Positions 5,807 through 13,187 of a stretch of 13,187 nucleotides of DNA are shown piece by piece (position 1 is the stretch's first letter; the number at the start of each line of letters is the position of its first letter). Origin of the DNA: a bacterium (GTDB taxonomy: Bacteria > Cyanobacteriota > Vampirovibrionia > Gastranaerophilales > Gastranaerophilaceae); contig JAFXYU010000283.1 of assembly GCA_017541565.1 (NCBI GenBank), forward strand, positions 1-13,187. The letters are read 5' to 3'. A model generated the notes under the pieces. It ran no database searches. It was not told the origin of the DNA and worked only from the letters and a program-made list of their open reading frames with translations. The position numbers were made by a program, and so were the translations under genes.

Positions 5807-7486
5807 ATGACAAACTTATCACCATTACAAATTGAAAGACTGCAATATCAGCCGAAGTTACCTTCATCATTGGCAGCAGGTATTAATCACCTTGTTTCTA
5901 TTGAAGGAAATGCAACGCAATCCGTTGCAAATCAAGAAGAGATTAAAGCATTATTTAAAAATACTTACGGAAAACCAACTGTAACTTTCCAAAATTCTAC
6001 GGAAACTTATACGAGTGAACAGAGAAATGTCGGTGTAATTTTGTCAGGCGGTCAGGCTCCCGGCGGACATAATGTCATTGCAGGTTTGTATGATGCACTC
6101 AAACAAGCAAATCCTTCCAATAAACTTTACGGATTTTTAGGCGGTCCGAGCGGTATTATTGAAGGTAAATACATAGAATTTAATGATGAATTTATTAACG
6201 ATTACAGAAACACCAGCGGTTTTGATATAATCGGTTCAGGCAGAACAAAACTTGAGACAGAGGAACAGTTCCAATCTTCTTGGGAAGTTTGTAAGAAACT
6301 CAATATATCAGCAGTTGTAATTATTGGCGGTGATGATTCAAATACAAACGCAGCACTTCTCGCTGAATGGTTTGTTGCACATAACGCAGATATTCAAGTT
6401 ATCGGATGTCCCAAAACCATTGATGGCGATTTGAAAAATGAACAAATCGAAATTTCGTTCGGTTTTGATACGGCAACCAAAACATACGGTGAGTTAATCG
6501 GAAATATTCAGAGAGATGCAAACTCTGCTAAAAAATATTGGCACTTTATTAAGATTATGGGAAGAAGTGCTTCTCACGTTGCTTTGGAGGCTGCACTTCA
6601 AACTCAGCCGAATATCACATTGATTTCGGAAGAAGTTGAACAAAAGAAAATGTCACTTTCTGCAATTATTGACTATATGACAGGAATTATTGTAAAACGT
6701 GCCGAAATGGGTAAAAACTTTGGTATTGCGGTTATTCCTGAAGGTCTAATCGAATTTGTTCCCGAGTTGAAATTGATGATTGCAAACCTTAACGATATAA
6801 TGCCGTCATTGGAAAAAGATGCTAAATATTCAAACGGTACTGATGCCGAAAAAATCTCTATAATTGAAAATTCGCTTTCAAGTGAAAATTCATCAGTATT
6901 CAAATCACTTCCGGCATTGATTAAATCTCAATTGCTTATGGACAGAGACCCGCACGGTAACGTTCAGGTGTCAAGAATTGAAACAGAAAAATTACTGATT
7001 TCTATGATAGAAGAAAAATTGAATCTTCTTAAAAAAGAAGGAAAATATAGCGGCAAGTTCTCGACTCAGTCACATTTCTTCGGATACGAAGGCAGATGCG
7101 CATTTCCGTCAAACTTTGATGCAGACTATTGCTATTCGTTAGGATTTAATGCATTTGCATTGATTAATTTCGGTTTTACCGGATATCTTTCATCCGTCAG
7201 AAATTTGACCGAACCTGCAAATAACTGGATTGCAGGCGGTGTTCCTTTGACAATGATGATGAACATGGAAAGAAGACACGGCGAAATGAAACCGGTTATC
7301 AAAAAAGCCCTTGTCGAACTTGACGGACCTGTGTTCAGGAAACTTGAACAAAACAGAGAAGACTGGGCATTGAATGACAGATATCTTTTCCCGGGTGCAA
7401 TTCAGTACTTCGGACCTTCTTCCGTATGTGACATTACAACAGTTACACTAAGACTTGAAAGTCAAGCAAAACTGGCTTCCGTATAG
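5807..7486 (+). CDS. pfp: Diphosphate--fructose-6-phosphate 1-phosphotransferase (PPi-dependent phosphofructokinase, long form)
   Basis: A 559-residue cytoplasmic enzyme that reversibly phosphorylates fructose 6-phosphate to fructose 1,6-bisphosphate using pyrophosphate instead of ATP. Its length matches the long PFP clade (plant beta subunit, spirochaete and similar bacterial enzymes). Motifs in order: [18 protein letters not shown] (76-93) for phosphoryl-donor binding; GGDDSNTN (174-181), where the second Asp is the signature of PPi rather than ATP use; [12 protein letters not shown] (200-211), with the PPi-specific Lys203 and catalytic Asp206; [13 protein letters not shown] (249-261) for fructose-6-phosphate; and [13 protein letters not shown] (426-438). 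The start was set by the Shine-Dalgarno AAAGGGA and the -10 box at 5774-5779. The gene is monocistronic, ending at a strong terminator. Reversibility lets it serve both glycolysis and gluconeogenesis. Confidence 0.95.
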   Translation: MTNLSPLQIERLQYQPKLPSSLAAGINHLVSIEGNATQSVANQEEIKALFKNTYGKPTVTFQNSTETYTSEQRNVGVILSGGQAPGGHNVIAGLYDALKQANPSNKLYGFLGGPSGIIEGKYIEFNDEFINDYRNTSGFDIIGSGRTKLETEEQFQSSWEVCKKLNISAVVIIGGDDSNTNAALLAEWFVAHNADIQVIGCPKTIDGDLKNEQIEISFGFDTATKTYGELIGNIQRDANSAKKYWHFIKIMGRSASHVALEAALQTQPNITLISEEVEQKKMSLSAIIDYMTGIIVKRAEMGKNFGIAVIPEGLIEFVPELKLMIANLNDIMPSLEKDAKYSNGTDAEKISIIENSLSSENSSVFKSLPALIKSQLLMDRDPHGNVQVSRIETEKLLISMIEEKLNLLKKEGKYSGKFSTQSHFFGYEGRCAFPSNFDADYCYSLGFNAFALINFGFTGYLSSVRNLTEPANNWIAGGVPLTMMMNMERRHGEMKPVIKKALVELDGPVFRKLEQNREDWALNDRYLFPGAIQYFGPSSVCDITTVTLRLESQAKLASV

Positions 7487-7504
7487 AAGATATGACAACG
7501 TTTT

Positions 7505-7540
7505 AAAAGGCGGGAAAAAATTTTTTCCCGCCTTTTTTTG
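7505..7540 (+). terminator. Strong rho-independent terminator after the phosphofructokinase gene
   Basis: Positions 7505-7536 form a perfect 32-base palindrome: AAAAGGCGGGAAAAAA followed by its exact complement, with the GC-rich core GGCGGG/CCCGCC. The descending arm runs directly into T residues (7533-7539). In RNA the inner A/U pairs would form the loop end of a long stem. It begins 19 bases after the pfp stop codon. Because the flanking A and T runs are symmetric, it could also stop transcription from the other strand. It insulates pfp from the flagellar promoter at 7578-7606. Confidence 0.9.
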
Positions 7541-7577
7541 CAATTATCCTCCAAATTACTTAAAATATCTTAATCAT

Positions 7578-7606
7578 TTGAAATCCTTGCGTACTTAGGC
7601 TAAAAT
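7578..7606 (+). promoter_or_regulatory. Sigma70-type promoter of the fliFGHI operon
   Basis: TTGAAA (7578-7583) and TAAAAT (7601-7606) are separated by exactly 17 bases, each matching consensus at 5 of 6 positions. Transcription should begin near 7613, leaving a leader of about 15 bases with GGGGAG (7620-7625) just before the fliF ATG. No convincing sigma28 or sigma54 pattern is seen here, so these early-class flagellar genes appear to be read by the housekeeping sigma factor. TATATT at 7607-7612 is a possible alternative -10, but its spacing to the -35 is too long. Confidence 0.65.
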
Positions 7607-7627
7607 TATATTAACTCGCGGGGAGAC

Positions 7628-9202
7628 ATGGAAAATAATTATTTTGCACTATTAGCTAATGATGTGAAGAAACTCTGGAACGGCTTGGACGGGAACCAGA
7701 AACTCGGCATGCTTTTATTGATTATCGTTACGATTATTGCGGCAACGTTTTTCCTTTCCAAAGCAATGGAACCGGATTGGGTTGTATTATATTCAGACCT
7801 TAATGAAGTTGATGCAATAAGTATTGTTGAAGGTATGAAGAAAAACGGATACAGATACAAAGTTTCCGAAGACCACAAGTCCGTACTCGTACCATCAAAT
7901 GTTCGTGAAGATATGAGGGTTTTTGTAGCCGAAAACAGCCTGATAAAAAATGAAAGTAATGGGTTTGAACTTCTGGATGATATGCAATTAGGTTCAACCG
8001 ATTTTAAAAATAAACTTACAAAACAAAGAATTTTTCAGGGCGAACTTGTTCGTTCAATTGAAAAAATCCAGGGTGTAAAATATGCCAGAGTTCAACTTGC
8101 GGAACCGGAACGTTCGATTTTTGAAGATAATGACGCAAAACCGACCGCATCTGTTATATTGATTTTGGAGCCCGGATACAAGTTAAAGAGTTCTCAAGTT
8201 AAAGCAATTAAGAATTTGGTTGCTTATTCGGTTCCGAGAATGACTCCGGAGCAGGTATTTATAACGGACCAAAACGGTAACAGTCTTTCGGATGAAACTT
8301 CCAAAAACTCTACAGATATGGAGAGTTTTAAATCTAATCTTGAAAAAGATACGTCAAAGAAGATTTCTTCCGTACTTGAAAAGATTGTCGGGAAAGGGAA
8401 TGTTTCCGTTCAGGTCAGTGCGGATATAGATTTTAATTCCGCAAAATCGACGATAGAAAGTTATATTCCTCTTAACGATGAAAAAGGAGTAGGTGTTGTA
8501 ACGAGTTCTCAAACAGAAGTTGAGACATACGAGAATCCGCATAATATACAGAATTTGAATCCGAATGTTAACCTTACACCTCCCGGAACTGTTAACAACA
8601 GGAATCTTAACTATTCAAAACAAAAAACAGCCGTAAACTATAGTGTATCAAAAGAAGTTAAGCAGGTTGTGTATGCACCCGGAACCGTAAAACGATTGAC
8701 AATAGCAGTCGCTATTAATAAAGTTCTTACGGATGATGAGAAAGAAGAAATTAAAAATCTTGTACAATCGGCATCGGGCGTAGATTATTCGCGCGGTGAT
8801 GTTATTTCTGTTTCAGGACTTCAGTTTGAGGGTGCTTCAATTGATAAGACTGCAAATGAAAACTTTGAAAAACAATATCAGCAAGAACAATGGCTGTATT
8901 TCATAACTTCATCAGTAATGCCGTTGATAATTATACTTCTGCTAGGCGGATTCGCACTGTTTGTATTGAAGAGTTTTGTCAACAAAATTCCTGCTCCAAA
9001 GAAATTTGAACACAGGATGCATGATGAACTTCCGGAAACAAGACAGGAAGAAACTATTCAGGAAGACAGTGCTTCAAGGATAGAATTTAATAAGAAAGAA
9101 ATACAGTCTCAGAAAGAGCAAAGCATAAACGAGTTGAATGATGCCGTAATGGCATCTCCTGAAGAGGCGGCAAAAGTACTGACATCATATATTAGAGATT
9201 AA
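7628..9202 (+). CDS. fliF: Flagellar MS-ring protein FliF
   Basis: A 524-residue inner-membrane protein whose ring of copies forms the base of the flagellar motor and houses the export gate. The first membrane segment is at about 27-44 (GMLLLIIVTIIAATFFLS). The periplasmic YscJ/FliF ring-building region follows (about 45-215), with VLYSDLN and LVRSIEKIQGVKYARVQLA. A second periplasmic domain follows (about 230-415), with a Pro/Asn-rich loop near 300-335. The second membrane segment (about 422-450) contains SSVMPLIIILLLGGFALFVL. The cytoplasmic tail ends ASPEEAAKVLTSYIRD, the position where FliF binds the FliG N-terminal domain. Length is close to the family norm. It is the first gene of the operon, with its own promoter; the Shine-Dalgarno GGGGAG is unusually close (2 bases) to the ATG. 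fliG follows after 2 bases. The usual upstream flgB, flgC and fliE are absent here. Confidence 0.97.
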   Translation: MENNYFALLANDVKKLWNGLDGNQKLGMLLLIIVTIIAATFFLSKAMEPDWVVLYSDLNEVDAISIVEGMKKNGYRYKVSEDHKSVLVPSNVREDMRVFVAENSLIKNESNGFELLDDMQLGSTDFKNKLTKQRIFQGELVRSIEKIQGVKYARVQLAEPERSIFEDNDAKPTASVILILEPGYKLKSSQVKAIKNLVAYSVPRMTPEQVFITDQNGNSLSDETSKNSTDMESFKSNLEKDTSKKISSVLEKIVGKGNVSVQVSADIDFNSAKSTIESYIPLNDEKGVGVVTSSQTEVETYENPHNIQNLNPNVNLTPPGTVNNRNLNYSKQKTAVNYSVSKEVKQVVYAPGTVKRLTIAVAINKVLTDDEKEEIKNLVQSASGVDYSRGDVISVSGLQFEGASIDKTANENFEKQYQQEQWLYFITSSVMPLIIILLLGGFALFVLKSFVNKIPAPKKFEHRMHDELPETRQEETIQEDSASRIEFNKKEIQSQKEQSINELNDAVMASPEEAAKVLTSYIRD

Positions 9203-9204
9203 AA

Positions 9205-10254
9205 ATGGGTATAGAAGAAATCAAAAAAGCCAAAGAAGAGGCCAAAAAGGTCATAACGCGACCTAGTCAAAAGGTTGCGGCTCTTTTGATTGCGCTCGGA
9301 CCGTCTACGGCATCCGAAATTCTTAAAAATATAAAAGATGAAGACTTACTTGAACAGATAACACTTGATATTGCAAATCTCGGTAAAGTTTCGGATGAGG
9401 ATTTGAATGATGTTTTAGTAGAGTTTAAAGCGGTATTTCAGGCGAAGAATTATATTGCATTGGGTGGTGTAAATTACGCAAAGCAATTGCTTTCTCAGGC
9501 GTATGGTGACTCGGAAGCATCAAAAATGCTTGAGAGAGTTAACTCAATGGTTAATACAAACCCGTTTTATTTTTTAAACGAGGCAGATCCGTCGCAACTT
9601 GCCAATACATTTGCTGCTGAGAATCCTCAACTTCTTGCTTTGATTCTTTCTTATATTCGTCCTGAACTTGCTGCACAAGTTTTGGCATTTTTACCTCAGG
9701 ACATTCAAGCAATAGTTTCTATGAAAATTGCGGACATGACACCTACCAATCCGGAAATTCTATCAACTATAGAAGATATCGTTCAGAGGAAATTTTCGGC
9801 ACTTCTTGTTCAGGATTTTTCAAATGCCGGTGGTGTAGAGGCGCTTGCAAATATATTGAACTGTTGTGACAGAGGAACAGAAAAGAATATTATGGAATGG
9901 CTTGATATAGAAAATCAGGAAATGGCACAGGAAGTCAGAGACTTGATGTTCGTATTTGAAGATATCATTATACTTGATGACAGAGCCGTTCAAAGACTGC
10001 TTAGAGAAGTTGATACTAAACAACTTGCAACTGCACTCAAAGGTACAAAAGACGAAATTAAGGACAAAATCTTCAAGAACATGTCAGAAAGAGCAAAACA
10101 AATGCTTATGGATGATATGGAATATCTTGGTCCTGTTCGTGCAAAAGAAGTTCAAGAGGCTCAAACAGCGGTTGTTAATGCGATTAGAAATCTTGAAGCA
10201 ACCGGTGAAATTACTATTACACGTGCAAGTGTCGAGGACGAATTAATTGAGTAG
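9205..10254 (+). CDS. fliG: Flagellar motor switch protein FliG
   Basis: A 349-residue C-ring protein that couples stator movement to rotor torque and direction switching. The N-terminal domain (about 18-100; SQKVAALLIALGPSTASEIL) binds the FliF tail. The middle domain carries the FliM-binding EHPQ motif, seen here as ENPQ (139-142) in AAENPQLLALILSYI. The hinge has the MFxF motif as MFVF (248-251). The C-terminal torque helix reads DDRAVQRLLREVD (258-270), keeping the charged residues that face the stator, and GPVR follows at 309-312. Only 2 bases separate it from fliF, with no strong Shine-Dalgarno, so it is likely translationally coupled. Its 3' end overlaps the fliH start. Length is typical (330-350). 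Confidence 0.97.
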   Translation: MGIEEIKKAKEEAKKVITRPSQKVAALLIALGPSTASEILKNIKDEDLLEQITLDIANLGKVSDEDLNDVLVEFKAVFQAKNYIALGGVNYAKQLLSQAYGDSEASKMLERVNSMVNTNPFYFLNEADPSQLANTFAAENPQLLALILSYIRPELAAQVLAFLPQDIQAIVSMKIADMTPTNPEILSTIEDIVQRKFSALLVQDFSNAGGVEALANILNCCDRGTEKNIMEWLDIENQEMAQEVRDLMFVFEDIIILDDRAVQRLLREVDTKQLATALKGTKDEIKDKIFKNMSERAKQMLMDDMEYLGPVRAKEVQEAQTAVVNAIRNLEATGEITITRASVEDELIE

Positions 10255-11008
10255 CAACAGGATAAAAAGTCAGAAAATCAGGATAGGCGACTATTACGTT
10301 GTTCCTATTGATCAAGTTCATGTAAACCTGTATGAAGCAAAAGTTAAGCAAATTATTGATGAAGCAAAGGCTCAGGCTCAACAGATAATTTCTGATGCGG
10401 AAACAAAATCGAATATTATCGTAGAAACGGCAAACAATGAGGCTACAAGAATTATTGAGGAATCCAGAAAGCGTGCACAATCTGAGTATGATGTTGTCAA
10501 ACAGCAGGGGCATGACGAAGGATTTACCCAAGGTAAAAAAGACGGTTTAAAGCAGTTTGAAAAGGATGCCGTAGACGGTCTGAAAGCATTGGAGACTCTT
10601 GCGAGAAGTTCTTTTGATTTAAAGAAAAATATAATTGATTCCGCATCAAGAGATATAGTAGATCTTGTTAATGCAATTGCAGACAAGGTTTGTCACCAAT
10701 ATTTTGACGAGGAAATGCTTTATCAAATTACACTTGATGCCATAAGACAACTTAATGATAAAGAGAGTATTACGATTATAGTAAGCCCTAAATTGGTTGA
10801 TAATGTAAATGCACTTACTTCGTACTTAATGGATGAAATACCGAATCTTCAAACGGTTAAAATTCTTGAGGACAATTCGCTTGCTGAGGACGGTGTTATT
10901 GTGGAAACACCTAATACAAGACTTGATTCCCGCGTTTCAGCCCAAATAGCCGAAATTACCCGCAGAATGTTAACAGAGGCAGATGACGATGAGTTGGAAC
11001 AAGGATAA
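10247..11008 (+). CDS. fliH: Flagellar export ATPase regulator FliH (TTG start)
   Basis: A 253-residue cytoplasmic protein that dimerises, holds the FliI ATPase in check and links it to the C-ring. The central coiled coil (about 32-110) is rich in Ala, Glu and Lys. It contains the FliH signature run of glycines spaced every fourth residue, GHDEGFTQGKKDG (about 87-99), i.e. three consecutive GxxxG motifs. The C-terminal half (about 115-240) is the FliI-binding V-ATPase E-subunit-like domain. The start is TTG at 10247-10249, overlapping the end of fliG by 8 bases. GAGGA (10234-10238) lies 8 bases upstream, and no ATG or GTG occurs in frame nearby. The protein is placed between fliG and fliI as in most flagellar operons. 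Sequence outside the Gly motif is diverged, so the call rests partly on position. Confidence 0.9.
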   Translation: MSSNRIKSQKIRIGDYYVVPIDQVHVNLYEAKVKQIIDEAKAQAQQIISDAETKSNIIVETANNEATRIIEESRKRAQSEYDVVKQQGHDEGFTQGKKDGLKQFEKDAVDGLKALETLARSSFDLKKNIIDSASRDIVDLVNAIADKVCHQYFDEEMLYQITLDAIRQLNDKESITIIVSPKLVDNVNALTSYLMDEIPNLQTVKILEDNSLAEDGVIVETPNTRLDSRVSAQIAEITRRMLTEADDDELEQG

Positions 11009-12314
11009 GTATCTTGAATTAATCAGAACGGCAAAGACGATAAAAGAGGTAGGCAAGATTACCGAGATTATCGGTCTGACAATCGAGTCTGACGGCCCGC
11101 GTTCCTCTGTCGGCGACCTTTGCTATATTTATAATGATTATGGTGATGCTCCCACATTGGCCGAAGTTGTCGGATTTAAGCGTGAAAAAGTTCTTCTCAT
11201 GCCTCTTGGAAATCCTGACGGTATACATCCGGGGGCGCTTGTTATGAATTCCGGTGCTGCAATGAAGATAGGTGTCGGTAATCAGTTGGTAGGAAGGGTT
11301 TTGGATGGTTTAGGGCGTCCGATAGATACTTTGGGAGATATAAAATTTGCCGAATACAGGTCTACAAGAGCGGAGGCAATCAACCCGCTGCAAAGATCAA
11401 GAATTATGGAGCCGTTATCGCTGGGTATTAAGGCAATTGACGGATTTTCTACCGTTGGTAAAGGACAGAGAATGGGTATATTTGCCGGTTCCGGTGTCGG
11501 TAAGAGTACAACAATCGGTATGATGGCTAAAAATACTTCGGCAGATTTGAACGTTATTGCTTTGATTGGTGAACGTGGACGTGAGGTTAAAGAGTTTATT
11601 GAGGAGATTCTTAAACCGGAAGGCATGAAACGTTCTATAGTTGTAGCGGCAACTTCTGAACAGCCTTCGCTCGTAAAAATTAAGGCTGCATTCGTTGCGA
11701 CTACAATAGCAGAATATTTTAGAGATAAAGGTATGGATGTTTTGTTCATGCTTGATTCGGTTACTCGTATTGCAATGGCGCAGAGAGAAGTCGGACTTGC
11801 AATCGGAGAACCGCCTGCAACGAGAGGTTATACACCATCAGTGTTTGCTTTAATGCCCAAACTTATGGAAAGAGCAGGAACTAATCAGTATGGAACAATA
11901 ACCGGTTTATACACAGTATTGGTAGAAGGTGATGATTTCAACGAGCCTATTTCCGATACGGCAAGAAGTATCTTAGACGGTCACATTATGCTGTCAAGAG
12001 ATTTGGCACACAAAAACCATTATCCTGCGGTAGATGTTTTGCAGTCTTTAAGCCGTGTTATGGGAGATGTTACCACAAAAGAACACCGTGCTGCTGCGGG
12101 CGCTCTCAGAAATTTGCTTGCTGTTCACAGGAAAAATGAAGACCTTATTAATATAGGTGCTTATGTTAGCGGTTCAGATCCTGCTTGTGATAAGGCAATA
12201 ATGATGATGGACGATATTAATGCTTTTTTACGGCAAACAACAGATGAAAAGGTTGAATACGAAGAGACCGTTAATTCTCTTATACAACTCGGAGGTCTAG
12301 CAGGTGCGGGATAG
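10989..12314 (+). CDS. fliI: Flagellum-specific export ATPase FliI
   Basis: A 441-residue F1-beta-like ATPase that drives unfolding and release of type III flagellar export substrates with FliH and FliJ. In numbering from this start: Walker A AGSGVGKST (166-174), IALIGERGREV (190-200) with the catalytic Glu region, Walker B VLFMLD (251-256) leading into DSVTRIAMAQRE, and GLYTVLVEGDDFNEPI (306-321). The last is characteristic of FliI/SctN rather than F1 subunits. The C-terminus (LLAVHRKNEDLINIGAY) is also FliI-like. Two close ATGs are possible, at 10983 and 10989. AGAGG (10975-10979) is 9 bases from the second but only 3 from the first, so the second is preferred. The start lies inside fliH (20-base overlap), implying coupling. 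It is the last flagellar gene seen; fliJ does not follow. Confidence 0.96.
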   Translation: MSWNKDKYLELIRTAKTIKEVGKITEIIGLTIESDGPRSSVGDLCYIYNDYGDAPTLAEVVGFKREKVLLMPLGNPDGIHPGALVMNSGAAMKIGVGNQLVGRVLDGLGRPIDTLGDIKFAEYRSTRAEAINPLQRSRIMEPLSLGIKAIDGFSTVGKGQRMGIFAGSGVGKSTTIGMMAKNTSADLNVIALIGERGREVKEFIEEILKPEGMKRSIVVAATSEQPSLVKIKAAFVATTIAEYFRDKGMDVLFMLDSVTRIAMAQREVGLAIGEPPATRGYTPSVFALMPKLMERAGTNQYGTITGLYTVLVEGDDFNEPISDTARSILDGHIMLSRDLAHKNHYPAVDVLQSLSRVMGDVTTKEHRAAAGALRNLLAVHRKNEDLINIGAYVSGSDPACDKAIMMMDDINAFLRQTTDEKVEYEETVNSLIQLGGLAGAG

Positions 12315-12344
12315 ACGGCTTTTCGGTTGTGTTGTAATCACGGA

Positions 12345-12350
12345 TATAAT
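12345..12350 (+). promoter_or_regulatory. Candidate -10 box for the glycosyltransferase gene
   Basis: A perfect TATAAT lies in the 69-base gap between fliI and the glycosyltransferase. It predicts a start near 12357 and a leader of about 27 bases containing the AAGGA Shine-Dalgarno. No good -35 is found at 16-18 bases and there is no TGn extension, so strength is uncertain. No terminator was seen after fliI, so read-through from the flagellar operon is also possible. Confidence 0.45.
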
Positions 12351-12383
12351 GTGAGAATGAAGAGCGGGAAAAAGGAACATTAA

Positions 12384-13187
12384 ATGCCAAAAGTATCATT
12401 GGTTGTAGCGGTATACAATTTAGAAAAATATATTGTCGAATGTCTGGAAAGCATTATTAATCAGACATTTAAGGATGTTGAAATCATTTGTGTTAATGAC
12501 GGTTCTAAGGATAATTCACTTGGTATTCTTGAAGAGTATGCAAAAAAGGATTCAAGAATAAAAATTATTACCCAAATTAACCAAGGTTCAGGTGCAGCAA
12601 GGAATACAGGACTTGCTGCAGCATCTGGCGATTATATTCAATTTCTTGACGGAGATGATTATTTTGAGCCTGATATGATTGAAAAACTTTACAATCTGGC
12701 AAAATCCTGCAATGCGGATATTTCGGCATGTTCATCAAGAAAAGTTGATGACGAAGGTAACATAACCGAAACACGAAACCCAAATTCGCCTATTAATCTT
12801 TTAAAACTGCCGTTTAACAAACCGTTTTCATACAAGGATTTTCCGAATGATTTTTTTGATTTGCTTGGTGCTGTTCCATGGAACAAATTATACAGACGCC
12901 AAATGCTTTTGGAATATGGTTTAAAGTTCCCGAAACTCACCGGACCGGACGATTTAACATTTGTTTTTATGGCGCAGGCATGTGCGGAAAAAATAATAGT
13001 TATTGATGACGAACTCATAAATTATCGATTTAATCGCCCCGGAAGTGTGTTTACTTATAGAGCAAACTATGCTTCAGATATAGTTCGTGCAAGCGTAATT
13101 GTTCAAGATTTCCTGAAAAAAATCGGAAAATTCGATTACTTAGAAACAGCATACTTAAACGCGTTTAAGTCTGCAATTCGTTGGGAA
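12384..13187 (+). CDS. Family 2 glycosyltransferase (N-terminal 268 residues, runs off right edge)
   Basis: Partial gene, open to the end of the window. The N-terminus MPKVSLVVAVYNLEKYIVEC, then EIICVNDGSKDNSL (33-46), GSGAARNTGLAAASGDYIQF (68-87) and LDGDDYFEPDM (88-98), is a canonical GT-A fold. Asp39 is expected to bind the nucleotide, and the DGDD group (89-92) holds the metal-binding DxD-like motif. GPDDLTF (187-193) matches the position of the acidic catalytic-base motif. These enzymes transfer sugars from nucleotide donors to polysaccharide, lipid or protein acceptors; donor and acceptor cannot be told from sequence. AAGGA (12372-12376) lies 7 bases before the ATG. Its place directly after the flagellar operon allows a role in flagellin or surface glycan modification, but a separate surface-polysaccharide cluster beginning here is equally likely. 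Confidence 0.92.
   Translation, partial: MPKVSLVVAVYNLEKYIVECLESIINQTFKDVEIICVNDGSKDNSLGILEEYAKKDSRIKIITQINQGSGAARNTGLAAASGDYIQFLDGDDYFEPDMIEKLYNLAKSCNADISACSSRKVDDEGNITETRNPNSPINLLKLPFNKPFSYKDFPNDFFDLLGAVPWNKLYRRQMLLEYGLKFPKLTGPDDLTFVFMAQACAEKIIVIDDELINYRFNRPGSVFTYRANYASDIVRASVIVQDFLKKIGKFDYLETAYLNAFKSAIRWE

Noticed and set aside
7541..7627. Sigma28 or sigma54 promoter before fliF
   Set aside because: I looked for TAAA-N15-GCCGATAA and TGGCAC-N5-TTGC patterns and saw none, whereas a 17-base-spaced sigma70-type pair is present.
10983..10988. FliI start at the first of two close ATGs
   Set aside because: The Shine-Dalgarno AGAGG is only 3 bases from it but 9 from the second ATG at 10989. The choice changes only two residues and remains open.
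11282..11749. 155-codon open frame on the minus strand inside fliI
   Set aside because: It lies wholly antisense to a clearly conserved ATPase, shows no recognisable motif and is best explained as a shadow of fliI codon use.

Overview
This window is an AT-rich bacterial chromosome segment. It carries two flagellar loci separated by housekeeping and envelope genes. No rRNA, tRNA, CRISPR array, insertion sequence or phage gene was seen, and coding density is high, with no gap longer than about 140 bases. A motile bacterium with a diderm-like envelope, a PPi-dependent phosphofructokinase and WG, TPR and NHL-type exported proteins would fit a gut or environmental lineage such as Vampirovibrionia/Melainabacteria (Gastranaerophilales). 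That placement rests on general gene content only and is a low-confidence inference.

Left part, minus strand. A FlgF/FlgG-family rod gene runs off the left edge. Upstream of it, with a 1-base overlap (TGATG), lies a small lytic transglycosylase without a signal peptide, a plausible FlgJ-like wall-opening partner for the rod. Further upstream are a secreted N-acetylmuramoyl-L-alanine amidase, a cysteine synthase and miaA. The last two are 10 bases apart and probably co-transcribed.

Middle. A secreted TPR plus NHL-like protein (plus strand) is divergent from miaA across only 45 bases. It converges on a secreted WG-repeat-like protein (minus strand), and the two stop codons abut with no base between them. 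A long-form pyrophosphate-dependent phosphofructokinase follows on the plus strand, divergent from the WG gene, and ends at a very strong palindromic terminator.

Right part, plus strand. A compact flagellar operon fliF-fliG-fliH-fliI builds the MS ring, the C-ring switch and the export ATPase with its regulator. It has a good sigma70-type promoter, and its genes are separated by 2 bases or overlap. fliH starts with TTG inside the end of fliG. No fliJ follows fliI; instead a family-2 glycosyltransferase with its own -10 box begins and runs off the right edge.

The most unusual pattern is in translation initiation. Four genes (amidase, miaA, the TPR/NHL gene and the WG gene) lack a Shine-Dalgarno sequence and have a TANNNT -10-like box 6 or 7 bases before the ATG, as expected for leaderless mRNAs. 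Most of the others (transglycosylase, rod gene, cysK, pfp, fliF, fliH, glycosyltransferase) have clear Shine-Dalgarno sites. No wholly new multi-gene system was evident.
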